From contig OY787448.1 in assembly GCA_963678855.1 (NCBI GenBank), positions 1,054,001 to 1,118,000 on the forward strand: a stretch of 64,000 nucleotides of DNA, written 5' to 3'. The notes beneath the pieces are model-generated. The model made no database searches, was not told the DNA's origin, and saw nothing but the letters and a program-made list of their open reading frames with translations. Shown piece by piece: positions 31,879 through 40,032 of the stretch (position 1 is the first letter of the stretch; each line of letters starts with the position of its first letter). Made by a program: the position numbers and the translations under genes. Source of the stretch: F22 sp963678855 (lineage in GTDB: Bacteria > Bacteroidota > Bacteroidia > Bacteroidales > Bacteroidaceae).

Positions 31879-32550
31879 ATGTTACAACCATTATTTTACA
31901 AAGAGTGGATTAAGACCAGATGGTTCATGATACTAGCTTTTCTTGTTTCTATAGGCGTGGCCATTTATGCCATGATGATTTTCGAACGTGCTATAGAAAT
32001 GAAAGGCATAGAACACATCTGGATCATGATGCTTACGCGCAAAGCCACTCTAGTTCACTTAATCACATATATCCCAGTAGGCATAGCATTATGCCTTGCT
32101 ATCGTACAGTTTGTTCCAGAGATGTTTCACAAAAGCATTAAGCTAACTTTACACCTTCCTTTTGTAATCAATCGTTCAATAGGTGTGATGTTATTGTGGG
32201 GCACTTGCATGTTAAGCATATGCTTTATGGCTAACTTTCTAATTGTTTGGGGTGTATTGCATCCAGCCATACCAGATGAACTATTGAGTCAATCCTTATC
32301 CACGCTATATCCTTTTTATATCGCTGGCTTTTTTGTTTACTTTATAACAGCAGCCATTGTATTAGAACCGACATGGACATGGCGTTTGGGATATTGCCTC
32401 ATCGCGGCACTAGGCATACGACTATTTATGCTTAGTCATAATCCTTATGCGTATAGTCGTTTCATATGGGGCATTGTTGGCCTTGTACTTATCGTAGGTA
32501 CATTCTCATGGCGTTCTGTGTATCGCTTTAAAGTAGGATGTCAAGATTAA
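31879..32550 (+). CDS. ABC transporter permease, six-helix type
   Basis: 223 residues with six hydrophobic segments (about 14-34, 60-78, 98-122, 140-160, 170-185, 195-213) and short loops. The N-terminal FYKEWIKTRWF is typical of ABC-2-like permeases, whose first helix follows an amphipathic elbow. It should form the membrane part of the complex with the ATPase upstream. Such small permeases normally homodimerise. The gene end overlaps one possible start of the DUF4857 gene. Confidence 0.85.
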   Translation: MLQPLFYKEWIKTRWFMILAFLVSIGVAIYAMMIFERAIEMKGIEHIWIMMLTRKATLVHLITYIPVGIALCLAIVQFVPEMFHKSIKLTLHLPFVINRSIGVMLLWGTCMLSICFMANFLIVWGVLHPAIPDELLSQSLSTLYPFYIAGFFVYFITAAIVLEPTWTWRLGYCLIAALGIRLFMLSHNPYAYSRFIWGIVGLVLIVGTFSWRSVYRFKVGCQD

Positions 32551-32567
32551 TCACTAAGAATATCATT

Positions 32568-33608
32568 ATGAACAAAATAAGTCAAATAGCATTTTCATTC
32601 CTTGTTGCCATATTGCTTATCTGGCAATTGCCGTGGATTTATTCATTTACTTTTGGAAGCAAGTCACAGGGAGCCGTACGATTTATGTTATTCAGTCCAG
32701 TTACTCACGAATTCTCTTATCCGACAAGAAATGACAAAAATAAACTCGCAGGAGAAGATTTGGCAGGAAACACCTATACTTCGAATGAACTAGATAGTAT
32801 CTTACCTCTTTTTTACTGTAGACAACTTGCCGATAGAGATGCTTTCCCTGATAGCATCATGGGAGAAGCAATCACATTGCGTGAAGTTCAAAAAGGGCGT
32901 TTTATCTTCCGTAGCTTCCCAGACGAAGTCAATGGACCTATTACTCCACTGTATATGTTGCTGGAAAGTCAACCTGAAAGATTGGACTTTGAATTTCCTA
33001 AAGATATGTTTCGCTGCACAGATACAGGATTGGAATTTCTTGTGATGGAAACTAATCAAGTAAACTCACAGAAAAGCGCAACATTTACCAATGCACTGAA
33101 AGCTGAAGGCTGTGTATTTCCTATTACTTACCTCCATAGCATTCCTAACGTGCGTAAAAGCTACGATAATGGCTTTATGCTGGTAGACAGTAATCGCCAG
33201 CTTTTCCATATGCAGATGGCCCATGGAAAAGCGGCATGCCGCCGTATCAGTCTACCTAAAGATGTACAAGCTAACCAAGCATTTATCACAGAATTTGAGG
33301 CAAAGAAATACTACGGCTTTATGATAGACACCAATCATAACATGTACGTCATCAATAGACCTGATTATCAAGTGCACCGTATAGAACTTCCAAGCTTTGA
33401 TCCTACTCAACAAGAGATGATGATTATTGGAAATCCGTTTATATGGACAGTACGTATAGAAGATAATCATGGGGCTAGATTCTACGGAATAGACGGTCGT
33501 GATTATCATCAATATAAGAATAAAGTATACACATACGAAGATAAAGACTTCGCAGGGCTACACTTTACCTCATCAAAAAATGGGTATGTGTATCCTCGTT
33601 GGAATTAA
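32568..33608 (+). CDS. DUF4857 protein
   Basis: 346 residues from ATG 32568; an alternative ATG at 32538 overlaps the permease by 13 nt. One N-terminal membrane segment (about 5-24) anchors an otherwise soluble, probably periplasmic domain with repeated Tyr/Phe-rich strands (FMLVDSNRQLFHMQM, YYGFMIDTNHNMYVIN), which suggests a beta-propeller-like fold. The family is a recurrent neighbour of this ABC pair in Bacteroidales. It probably acts as an accessory part of the transporter; no catalytic residues are recognised. Confidence 0.8.
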   Translation: MNKISQIAFSFLVAILLIWQLPWIYSFTFGSKSQGAVRFMLFSPVTHEFSYPTRNDKNKLAGEDLAGNTYTSNELDSILPLFYCRQLADRDAFPDSIMGEAITLREVQKGRFIFRSFPDEVNGPITPLYMLLESQPERLDFEFPKDMFRCTDTGLEFLVMETNQVNSQKSATFTNALKAEGCVFPITYLHSIPNVRKSYDNGFMLVDSNRQLFHMQMAHGKAACRRISLPKDVQANQAFITEFEAKKYYGFMIDTNHNMYVINRPDYQVHRIELPSFDPTQQEMMIIGNPFIWTVRIEDNHGARFYGIDGRDYHQYKNKVYTYEDKDFAGLHFTSSKNGYVYPRWN

Positions 33609-33628
33609 TCATTAAATAGAGAAAAATT

Positions 33629-34192
33629 ATGAACAAAGTAATTAGTACATTCGTACTTATCATGAGCTGTATGATCTCAGTATGGGGACAAGCAGCACCA
33701 GAAGACAAAGCTGAAGCTGTAACTTTACAAACACTATTGCAAGATGGGAGTCAATATGTAGGTAAAACTGTAACATTTTCTGGAAAAGCTATTCACGTAT
33801 GCTCACGCAGTGGTATGAAATTATTTATGGAAGTACCAGGAACAGAACAAACTTTCCGAGTAAACTCGACAAGAGAACTTGGAAAGTTTCCTAGAACCTG
33901 CAACAACAACCAAGTAGAAATTACTGGAACTGTAGAAGAGTCTCGCATCGATGAAGCTTTCTTGAAGAACTGGGAAGCTCAGATAAAGGCTCATACAGAC
34001 GAGCATCACGGAGAAGGTGAAGAAGGCTGTGAAGCCGAAAACTCAGCAACCAAAGCGACTGGTAATACAACTGCCAAGCGCATTGCTGGTTTCCGCAAAC
34101 GAATTGCGGAACGCAATGAGAAAGAAGGTAAAAACTACTTGAGCTTCTACCACGTGAAAGCAATAAATTACCATATTGTTAAACAAAAGTAA
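33629..34192 (+). CDS. Small secreted protein with OB-fold-like domain and acidic/His linker
   Basis: 187 residues. Signal peptide about 1-20 (ends SVWGQA). Residues about 30-115 have the strand pattern of periplasmic OB-fold proteins (YVGKTVTFSGKAIHVC... NNQVEITGTVEES). A linker (about 125-142) is rich in His, Glu and one Cys (DEHHGEGEEGCEAE) and could bind a metal. The tail is Lys/Arg-rich. It ends the TonB-receptor operon, 20 bp after the DUF4857 gene, and a hairpin follows. A metal-binding or metal-sensing role is inference from composition and context. Confidence 0.75.
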   Translation: MNKVISTFVLIMSCMISVWGQAAPEDKAEAVTLQTLLQDGSQYVGKTVTFSGKAIHVCSRSGMKLFMEVPGTEQTFRVNSTRELGKFPRTCNNNQVEITGTVEESRIDEAFLKNWEAQIKAHTDEHHGEGEEGCEAENSATKATGNTTAKRIAGFRKRIAERNEKEGKNYLSFYHVKAINYHIVKQK

Positions 34193-34205
34193 GCTTTTAG
34201 ATGTG

Positions 34206-34242
34206 AACCTCCTCTCAATTCTTGGTCTTTTGAGAGGAGGTT
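34206..34242 (+). terminator. Terminator of the TonB-receptor operon
   Basis: Perfect 12-bp stem (AACCTCCTCTCA and its complement) with a 13-nt loop, 14 bp after the last stop; followed by only a short T-rich stretch. Confidence 0.65.
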
Positions 34243-34277
34243 ATTCTATGAATAAATACACTAATACGTTAAACTAG

Positions 34278-34308
34278 TTGCAAATTCACGTGCTTTTTGC
34301 TACTTTTG
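34278..34308 (+). promoter_or_regulatory. Promoter of the hemerythrin-luxR pair, probably leaderless
   Basis: TTG (34278-34280), 20 bp, TACTTTTG (34301-34308), then ATG only 4 nt later. Confidence 0.6.
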
Positions 34309-34312
34309 AATT

Positions 34313-35008
34313 ATGGAAAAACTCTATCAACCGACAGATAAATTAGCAGTCATCTTATCCGACAATTACAAGATGATTCAAGTATTGAGTCGTTTTGGGA
34401 TCGCCCTTGGGTTTGGTGACAAAACGATTCAAGAGGTGTGCGAAGAAAATCGCGTAGATACTTATACGTTTTTGCTCATTCTAAACTTCGTCTTTACCGG
34501 ATCTGTTTCGTATATTACAGAAGAAGAGATAGCCGAAGTATCTATCCCTACTCTTGTAGACTATCTAAAACAATCACATACGTACTTTATTGAGTATAGT
34601 TTGCCTATTATCAGAGAACAACTGTTAGTGGCATTGGATAATGGTGCGACTCGGGTTGGTGAAATGATTGTACGCTTTTTTGATGAATACATGGAGTCTG
34701 TAGACAAGCATATGAGTTATGAGAATGAGAAAGTATTTAAGTTTGTAGATGATCTACTAGCTGGAGAAAAGAGTGACACCTTCAGTATGGAGACTTACAA
34801 AGATGAGCATGAAGAAATCAACGAAAGTTTAGTCGAACTTAAAAACTTGCTTATCAAATATTATCCGTCTACTAGATCCAACAATATCTTAAATGGCGTA
34901 TTGTATGATATTTTCCGAGTAGAAGAAGAATTAGAAGACCACAATAAGATAGAGGACTTCTTGTTTATACCTGCTATTATACGTTTAGAAAAGGGAGGTC
35001 AATCATGA
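34313..35008 (+). CDS. Hemerythrin-like (HHE) protein
   Basis: 231 residues. The N-terminal 75 residues resemble the helical N-domain of Ric/ScdA di-iron repair proteins but lack its Cys pair. The rest is a hemerythrin-type four-helix bundle with candidate iron ligands in KHMSYENEKVF, YKDEHEEIN and EDHNKIEDFLF. A role in sensing or handling oxygen, nitric oxide or iron is likely. It overlaps the LuxR-type gene by 4 nt, and this gene pair is conserved in Bacteroidales, so the two probably work together. Confidence 0.85.
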   Translation: MEKLYQPTDKLAVILSDNYKMIQVLSRFGIALGFGDKTIQEVCEENRVDTYTFLLILNFVFTGSVSYITEEEIAEVSIPTLVDYLKQSHTYFIEYSLPIIREQLLVALDNGATRVGEMIVRFFDEYMESVDKHMSYENEKVFKFVDDLLAGEKSDTFSMETYKDEHEEINESLVELKNLLIKYYPSTRSNNILNGVLYDIFRVEEELEDHNKIEDFLFIPAIIRLEKGGQS

Positions 35009-35685
35009 GCAACAACAATAGAAATATAATGCACGTGCTTGTAGCTCACGAGTCAGTAATTATACGGAGTGGAATTATCGCCATACTTCGACAGCTGAAA
35101 ACTGTACACGTACATCCTATCGAAGTTTTATCCTTGAAAGCTATTCACAACTGTATCAATACACAACCAGTTGATGTCTTATTTGTCTCGCCTAGCTTCG
35201 AAATGGAGTTCGACTTGTCTAACTTTAAAAAGAAACATCCTTCCATACCTGTGGTTGCCGTGCTTAGTCGCCTCTACCCATCTAATTCGATGTGTGATTA
35301 TTCTGGACGAATAACTGTATTAGATCCTGTAGAGAAGATAGAACAGCTTTTATTGATTATAGAACAATTACAAGATACAATGGAAGCGCAGAATATAAAT
35401 CAAGAATACAATGAAAATCGTGATTCAAACACCCCTACTGTGACTATTCCTAAAAGCCACGATGTGAGTAGTAACAATGACACATTGAGTGCGCGTGAAA
35501 AAGAGATTATCATTGGTATTGTGGAAGGCTTGAGCAATAAAGAGATTGCCGATAAACTGTACTTATCCATTCATACCGTCATTACACACCGTCGCAATAT
35601 CACAAAGAAATTACAGATTCATAGCACTTCTGGATTGACTATTTATGCTATCGTAAACGGATTGGTACAAATTGAAGAAAAATAA
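35005..35685 (+). CDS. LuxR-type regulator with degenerate receiver domain
   Basis: 226 residues. The C-terminal LuxR helix-turn-helix is clear (LSAREKEIIIGIVEGLSNKE... HTVITHRRNITKKL, about 160-215). The N-terminal domain has receiver-like strands (MHVLVAHESVIIRSG, VDVLFVSPSF), but Ser stands where the phosphorylated Asp is expected and the acidic pocket is missing. It should therefore respond to something other than phosphorylation, perhaps its hemerythrin partner. Arrangement and family recall the P. gingivalis PG1236/PG1237 pair, where PG1237 (CdhR) regulates hemin uptake; orthology was not tested. Confidence 0.85.
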   Translation: MSNNNRNIMHVLVAHESVIIRSGIIAILRQLKTVHVHPIEVLSLKAIHNCINTQPVDVLFVSPSFEMEFDLSNFKKKHPSIPVVAVLSRLYPSNSMCDYSGRITVLDPVEKIEQLLLIIEQLQDTMEAQNINQEYNENRDSNTPTVTIPKSHDVSSNNDTLSAREKEIIIGIVEGLSNKEIADKLYLSIHTVITHRRNITKKLQIHSTSGLTIYAIVNGLVQIEEK

Positions 35686-35719
35686 AATGAGCTGTGGTGT
35701 TTGGCACCACAGCTCATTT
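35685..35719. terminator. Bidirectional terminator
   Basis: Perfect 15-bp stem with a 5-nt loop lying between the convergent LuxR-type and glycosyltransferase genes; it overlaps the last base of the luxR stop codon. Confidence 0.8.
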
Positions 35720-35722
35720 CTA

Positions 35723-36850
35723 TTATATGGTAAATTGAGTACGAATGATATCAATCATTTTATCTTTATTATACAACTCCATTAGTCGCTTGCGATGCAA
35801 TTGCTTCTGAGCTGAAGACAAAGGAGTATCTAAACTTTCTTGTGTCATATCTTCAAGCGAGAACAACTCTACTCCAATAGACTTAGCCCAATCATGAACA
35901 GGACTATATTTAGACAAAAAAACTTTAGCACCTAAAAACAGAGACGATAATATATTGCCAATAGCTTCTTGTCTGAAATTAGCATATACGACAACTGTAT
36001 TATCACATTGCATGCGGGTATAATCATCTAAAGGAATAAAATCCACCAATGGTTTGAACTGATTGCCAAAGCGCTTTTTACCCCCTTCGATCACTGGCTT
36101 TCTATAATACTCACGTACTGAATAACTCAAAGGAACTCGTATAGGACGATTGTGCAAATTCAACTTAAACAATACATCAAAAGCATATAGATGATTGTTG
36201 GTTGGCGAACAGCTGTTACCAACTTGAATACCACCAAAATGGTCTTTCCCTTCGTATGATTCTACAGTTTTATCAACTAAAGGCCCCAGCAACTCATCTA
36301 TAGGATAATAAAAGAAAGACACATGCTTCTTTGAAGCCATTTCAGGATAATAATGTAGTAACATTTGGTAATCATTATCTGTTGTATCTGTCATGATGTG
36401 TGTGACCTTCTCATAAACAAACTTGCGAACTCGGCTGGCTTTGAGCGGAGCCCATAATTGTTTCCAAAGAGTATTGAGTCGAGATTTAAAAGGATTGCCC
36501 TCATCATATAGCGAGAATCCTTTAGGAGCCAATAACACATTATATAAATCCATCCCCCAAATAACCCAATAAGTAGGCATCCCTTTTGGCAAGTACTTGT
36601 CTGCCACTTCTAAGGCACAATGAGTCAAATTGTGAATGACCACTGCTTGCACCCCATCCCAACTGCTATCATGAGACATTTGCTTAAACTCTTGCAAACT
36701 AATCACTCCTGCATTTTTTTCGACGAAATTGTATTCTATACGACGAGAAGTCACTAAATACAAATTATTAGTAGGCAATGCTTCATCAAACATCTTAATG
36801 ATTCGATTAGCAATCTTTTCGTCAGGCAATAAGTGAAGTATTTTTTTCAT
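35723..36850 (-). CDS. TDP-N-acetylfucosamine:lipid II N-acetylfucosaminyltransferase-like (WecF family)
   Basis: 375 residues of the glycosyltransferase 56 family. In enterobacteria WecF adds Fuc4NAc to lipid II of the common antigen. The N-terminus (ILHLLPDEKIANRIIKMF) and the central QVGNSCSPTNNH are characteristic. It follows an aminotransferase for the matching sugar nucleotide after 12 bp, so the two probably make and transfer a 4-amino-4,6-dideoxyhexose in a surface glycan. No other polysaccharide genes are adjacent. Cytoplasmic face of the membrane. Confidence 0.85.
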   Translation of the reverse strand: MKKILHLLPDEKIANRIIKMFDEALPTNNLYLVTSRRIEYNFVEKNAGVISLQEFKQMSHDSSWDGVQAVVIHNLTHCALEVADKYLPKGMPTYWVIWGMDLYNVLLAPKGFSLYDEGNPFKSRLNTLWKQLWAPLKASRVRKFVYEKVTHIMTDTTDNDYQMLLHYYPEMASKKHVSFFYYPIDELLGPLVDKTVESYEGKDHFGGIQVGNSCSPTNNHLYAFDVLFKLNLHNRPIRVPLSYSVREYYRKPVIEGGKKRFGNQFKPLVDFIPLDDYTRMQCDNTVVVYANFRQEAIGNILSSLFLGAKVFLSKYSPVHDWAKSIGVELFSLEDMTQESLDTPLSSAQKQLHRKRLMELYNKDKMIDIIRTQFTI

Positions 36851-36862
36851 ACACAGGATAGA

Positions 36863-38002
36863 TTAGTTACCATTAAAGAAATTATGGATAGACTGACATA
36901 CAGCTTCTACTTGCTCCTCAGTCATATCATTGAAAAGAGGTAATCGTAGCAAACATGAAGTATAGCGATCACTTTGTGGTAAACAGTCACCTTTGTACTG
37001 CTCTCTAAAATAATCACTTTTGTGTAAACTTAAATAATGAAAGACAGCATGTATATGATGCTCTTTGAGATAAGCAATCAGATTTGTGCGTTCAGATTCA
37101 GTAGGTAATACAATATAAAAAATATGACCATTTACCTTATTGAAATCTGGAATGCAAGGCAAGCAGAATTTCTGCTGTGCAGCTAAAGGACTTAGGTGTT
37201 TCTCATACACACGACACAACTTTAACCTATTGTCATTCAACTGTTTATAGTCTTGGAGTTGAGCATATAAAAATGCAGCGGTCAACTCATTGGGTAAAAA
37301 TGAAGATCCAGTATCTACCCAACCATACTTATTGACTTCGCCTCGAAAAAACTCAGAACGATTTGTCCCTTTTTCCCAGATAATTTCTGCTCGTCGACTA
37401 AAGCTCATATCGTTGATAAGTAAAGCACCTCCTTCACCACAGCTCACATTTTTTGTCTCATGAAACGAGTACGTGCCAAGATGTCCTATACTACCGAGAG
37501 CTCTGCCCTTATAGGTTGCTCCAATAGCTTGTGCTGCATCTTCAACAACGAAAATCTGATGTTTATTTGCAATAGACATCAGCCTATCCATATCACAAGA
37601 TGCACCACCATAATGCACAGGCACAATAACTTTGGTACGTGAAGTAATAGCTTGCTCTACTTTATCTAAATCTAAATAAGGGCAACACGATTTGCAGTCT
37701 ACAAACACTAAAGTAGCTCCTTGGCGTACAAAAGCTATTGCAGTAGACACAAAAGTATAACTAGGAATTATGACTTCGTCTCCAGGGCCTACATCGGCAA
37801 GGATAGCAGTCATTTCCAAAGCGTCTGTACAACTAGTGGTTAATAAACATTTGCTGATTTCAAATTCAGCTTCTATGTATGCCTGACATTTCTTTGTATA
37901 ATATCCATTTCCTGACAAAGCACCACACATCAATGCTTCGTGGATATACTTTTCTTCCTTCCCAGAAACAAAAGCCTTATTAAACGGTACTAATTCATTC
38001 AT
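36863..38002 (-). CDS. dTDP-4-amino-4,6-dideoxygalactose transaminase (RffA/WecE-like)
   Basis: 379 residues, PLP-dependent DegT/DnrJ/EryC1 aminotransferase. It converts dTDP-4-keto-6-deoxyglucose to the 4-amino sugar, using glutamate. The N-terminus VPFNKAFVSGKEEKYI is typical of RffA, and the PLP lysine is in SFHETKNVSCGEGG (about 190). Length matches. Upstream partner of the WecF-like transferase; both stand alone without the genes for dTDP-glucose formation. Confidence 0.9.
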   Translation of the reverse strand: MNELVPFNKAFVSGKEEKYIHEALMCGALSGNGYYTKKCQAYIEAEFEISKCLLTTSCTDALEMTAILADVGPGDEVIIPSYTFVSTAIAFVRQGATLVFVDCKSCCPYLDLDKVEQAITSRTKVIVPVHYGGASCDMDRLMSIANKHQIFVVEDAAQAIGATYKGRALGSIGHLGTYSFHETKNVSCGEGGALLINDMSFSRRAEIIWEKGTNRSEFFRGEVNKYGWVDTGSSFLPNELTAAFLYAQLQDYKQLNDNRLKLCRVYEKHLSPLAAQQKFCLPCIPDFNKVNGHIFYIVLPTESERTNLIAYLKEHHIHAVFHYLSLHKSDYFREQYKGDCLPQSDRYTSCLLRLPLFNDMTEEQVEAVCQSIHNFFNGN

Positions 38003-38077
38003 TGTAAGTAGTAGATTGATTCGAGAATAAAAAACAATTTATCCTATGATTATTGACATTATAAGTCATATGCTAGA

Positions 38078-38085
38078 CAAATCTA
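38078..38085 (-). promoter_or_regulatory. Possible -7 box for the aminotransferase gene
   Basis: Minus strand TAGATTTG matches TAnnTTTG 76 nt before ATG 38002; no -33 element seen. Confidence 0.3.
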
Positions 38086-38210
38086 CTCATACAATACTTC
38101 AACCCCACCTTATACTGCATGAAATAGTAATAAAATTCCAAAACTAACATTCAACAGATGCTATTCGCTAATATTTTTAGCCATACCGCAAACAGGTCCA
38201 ATGCTAATTA

Positions 38211-38894
38211 TTACTTGATTTTTATAAGATAAAATGCACTTGGCACATGAAAATTTGGAGAATCTGTTGTAATAGGAAAACTAGATATATAATGTGGCTG
38301 TCGTGTTTTGTCTCCGCATTTATAGAAGTTGGCTGTAAACTCTTCAGGAATCAGATCTGTTTCTGAAGTTATATATTTAGTCAAGATCTTTTTAGGAATC
38401 CCAACCACACATTCCCAATGAATTGGTGTATCTTTAGAGATTAATTCACATGGTTGATGACTCAAAGTCGTCAAGCGAATAATACTATCTAGCTCCTCAC
38501 GAGTAAATGCAGATTTATCTGTCCTACTCACTCTACAAGATGCCAAACATGTTCCAATACAATTGACTTCTACATTAAAATAAGTCTCCTGATTTGGAAA
38601 TTGCATAAACCACTCTACACAGCTATCTTCATAGACTGGTCCCATATCTTCTAAGGTTAACGCACGCACATGGTCTTCATCGACTCTATACAATGCCCAA
38701 AGATATCCCTCATCGTGAGCAATATGTACATCAACTACAGGTTTATATGGAAACTCATTCCAGTTAACCTGATCTATACTAACTCGTTTTGCTTTATCTA
38801 AAAGCAATTGACGCATATAATCAAACTGAGTATTGTCTTCTACTTCGATTCTAGGAAGCTCAATAGCTTCTACATAGTTATTTGTTGTATTCAT
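38211..38894 (-). CDS. Carbohydrate-binding family 9-like protein
   Basis: 227 residues without a signal peptide. It resembles the CBM9-like domain seen in Bacteroidota: an early WNEFPYKPVVDVHIAHDEGYLW, then EDSCVEWFMQF and EVNCIGTC, and a late Phe-rich segment. Such domains bind terminal sugars, but this stand-alone cytoplasmic form has no known activity. Lies between the dideoxysugar gene pair and a sulfatase remnant, so it may be left over from a glycan-degradation region. Confidence 0.7.
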   Translation of the reverse strand: MNTTNNYVEAIELPRIEVEDNTQFDYMRQLLLDKAKRVSIDQVNWNEFPYKPVVDVHIAHDEGYLWALYRVDEDHVRALTLEDMGPVYEDSCVEWFMQFPNQETYFNVEVNCIGTCLASCRVSRTDKSAFTREELDSIIRLTTLSHQPCELISKDTPIHWECVVGIPKKILTKYITSETDLIPEEFTANFYKCGDKTRQPHYISSFPITTDSPNFHVPSAFYLIKIK

Positions 38895-38972
38895 ATATAA
38901 AATTTTACTTACGAGACATCTGCCAATATAGTTAATTTACATTTGCAACACAACCTATTGTCGGAAGAGCAT

Positions 38973-39021
38973 AAAAAATATCCCCATGCCCAATACTTGA
39001 CGTACTAAACATGGGGATATT
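38973..39021 (-). terminator. Terminator downstream of the sulfatase remnant
   Basis: Minus strand perfect 12-bp stem (AATATCCCCATG and complement) with a 21-nt loop, then TTTTTT. It probably belonged to the complete sulfatase gene. Confidence 0.7.
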
Positions 39022-39063
39022 AGCCTTATTATACAGGGAGCGATTGACTTGATTACTCTGGTT

Positions 39064-39249
39064 TTACAGCATATCAAAATCAAGAACTACATCTGGTTTC
39101 ACTTGGCGACTACCACGTGCCATAGTCAATGCTTGCGTCCATACTTTACACATCTCTTTGAAGCGTGTTTTATGTGCTGATTCATATGCCAAATTTGTCG
39201 TTTCATCTAGGTCATTCTGCAAGTCATACAACTCGTCGTAAATTAACAC
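39064..39249 (-). pseudogene. 3' remnant of a sulfatase gene
   Basis: The 61-codon frame encodes DELYDLQNDLDETTNLA followed by a basic helix, which is the usual C-terminal end of Bacteroidota arylsulfatases; complete enzymes have about 450-550 residues. The catalytic N-terminal CxPSR region is missing. A stop (TGA) stands immediately before the fragment and the next gene ends 22 bp further, so the 5' part was deleted. The original terminator is still present. Confidence 0.75.
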
Positions 39250-39271
39250 TCAGGAATAAGGGGAAAAATGT

Positions 39272-39694
39272 CTATCTGTTCAATTCAAAAACTTTCACCA
39301 ACGGAGTATCAGGGAGCAAATCAAAAAAACAGAAGGAAGAAATCGGAAGTCTAAAATATACCAAGTCCTTCCATGTAGAATACAAACGAGGTAAAACGGG
39401 GTTGATATTATAGATATGTTGAGCTTGCTCACCTGTCACATCCCAGACCACATCTCCAGTGATACGTACAGAGATATCTTGATGCATGCCCAATAGTTCC
39501 ACCGCACCATTCTCTTGTAACTGCTTATATACTGCTTTCTTAGGTGATGTAGCAAAAAACACACTAGTGCCTTCTATCATCATCACTTGAAAAACACGAA
39601 TAGCTGGTCGGTTGTCTTGCACCGTAGCCAAAGCCACTTCCTTGTGGTCTTTTAGAAAATCGAGGGTCTTTTGTATGTATGCTTCTTGTTCCAT
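39272..39694 (-). CDS. Pyridoxamine 5'-phosphate oxidase-fold flavin protein
   Basis: 140 residues from ATG 39694 (the frame extends to 39745, but the extra part overlaps the promoter). The split-barrel fold of PNPOx-like proteins is visible: EVALATVQDNRPAIRVFQVM, then FFATSPKKAVYKQL, with the pattern expected for FMN binding at a dimer interface. Members are mostly flavin or F420 oxidoreductases of unknown substrate; it is not PdxH, which is longer. It directly precedes the sulfatase remnant. Confidence 0.85.
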   Translation of the reverse strand: MEQEAYIQKTLDFLKDHKEVALATVQDNRPAIRVFQVMMIEGTSVFFATSPKKAVYKQLQENGAVELLGMHQDISVRITGDVVWDVTGEQAQHIYNINPVLPRLYSTWKDLVYFRLPISSFCFFDLLPDTPLVKVFELNR

Positions 39695-39717
39695 AATGAT
39701 TTCTTTATTTGTTTCTA

Positions 39718-39725
39718 CAAAGATA
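39718..39725 (-). promoter_or_regulatory. -7 box of the flavin-protein gene
   Basis: Minus strand TATCTTTG, 24 nt before ATG 39694. Confidence 0.45.
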
Positions 39726-40032
39726 CATACAAGTAGACAATTCAATATGATAGAGATAAGACACTAGATGGTCATTTTTATTTATATCGCAGAGGAAACG
39801 TATAAGCTGCTTGTTTGCTATCTATATCTTTAAGCAATATAATTGTCAAACGCCTCTTTACTGACTTTATGAAAAAGCACTTGCATGGTATCATCTAACA
39901 GCTATAAATCGATAATATTCACTCCCCACTCTTTGCTTCTCATAAGTGGTTATGTACTGCTTCCAGTTGACGAATACTTAGTAGAATGATCTCTTAGGGT
40001 ACGCTGTGAATTTTGTAAGGTTTCCGTCCAAG

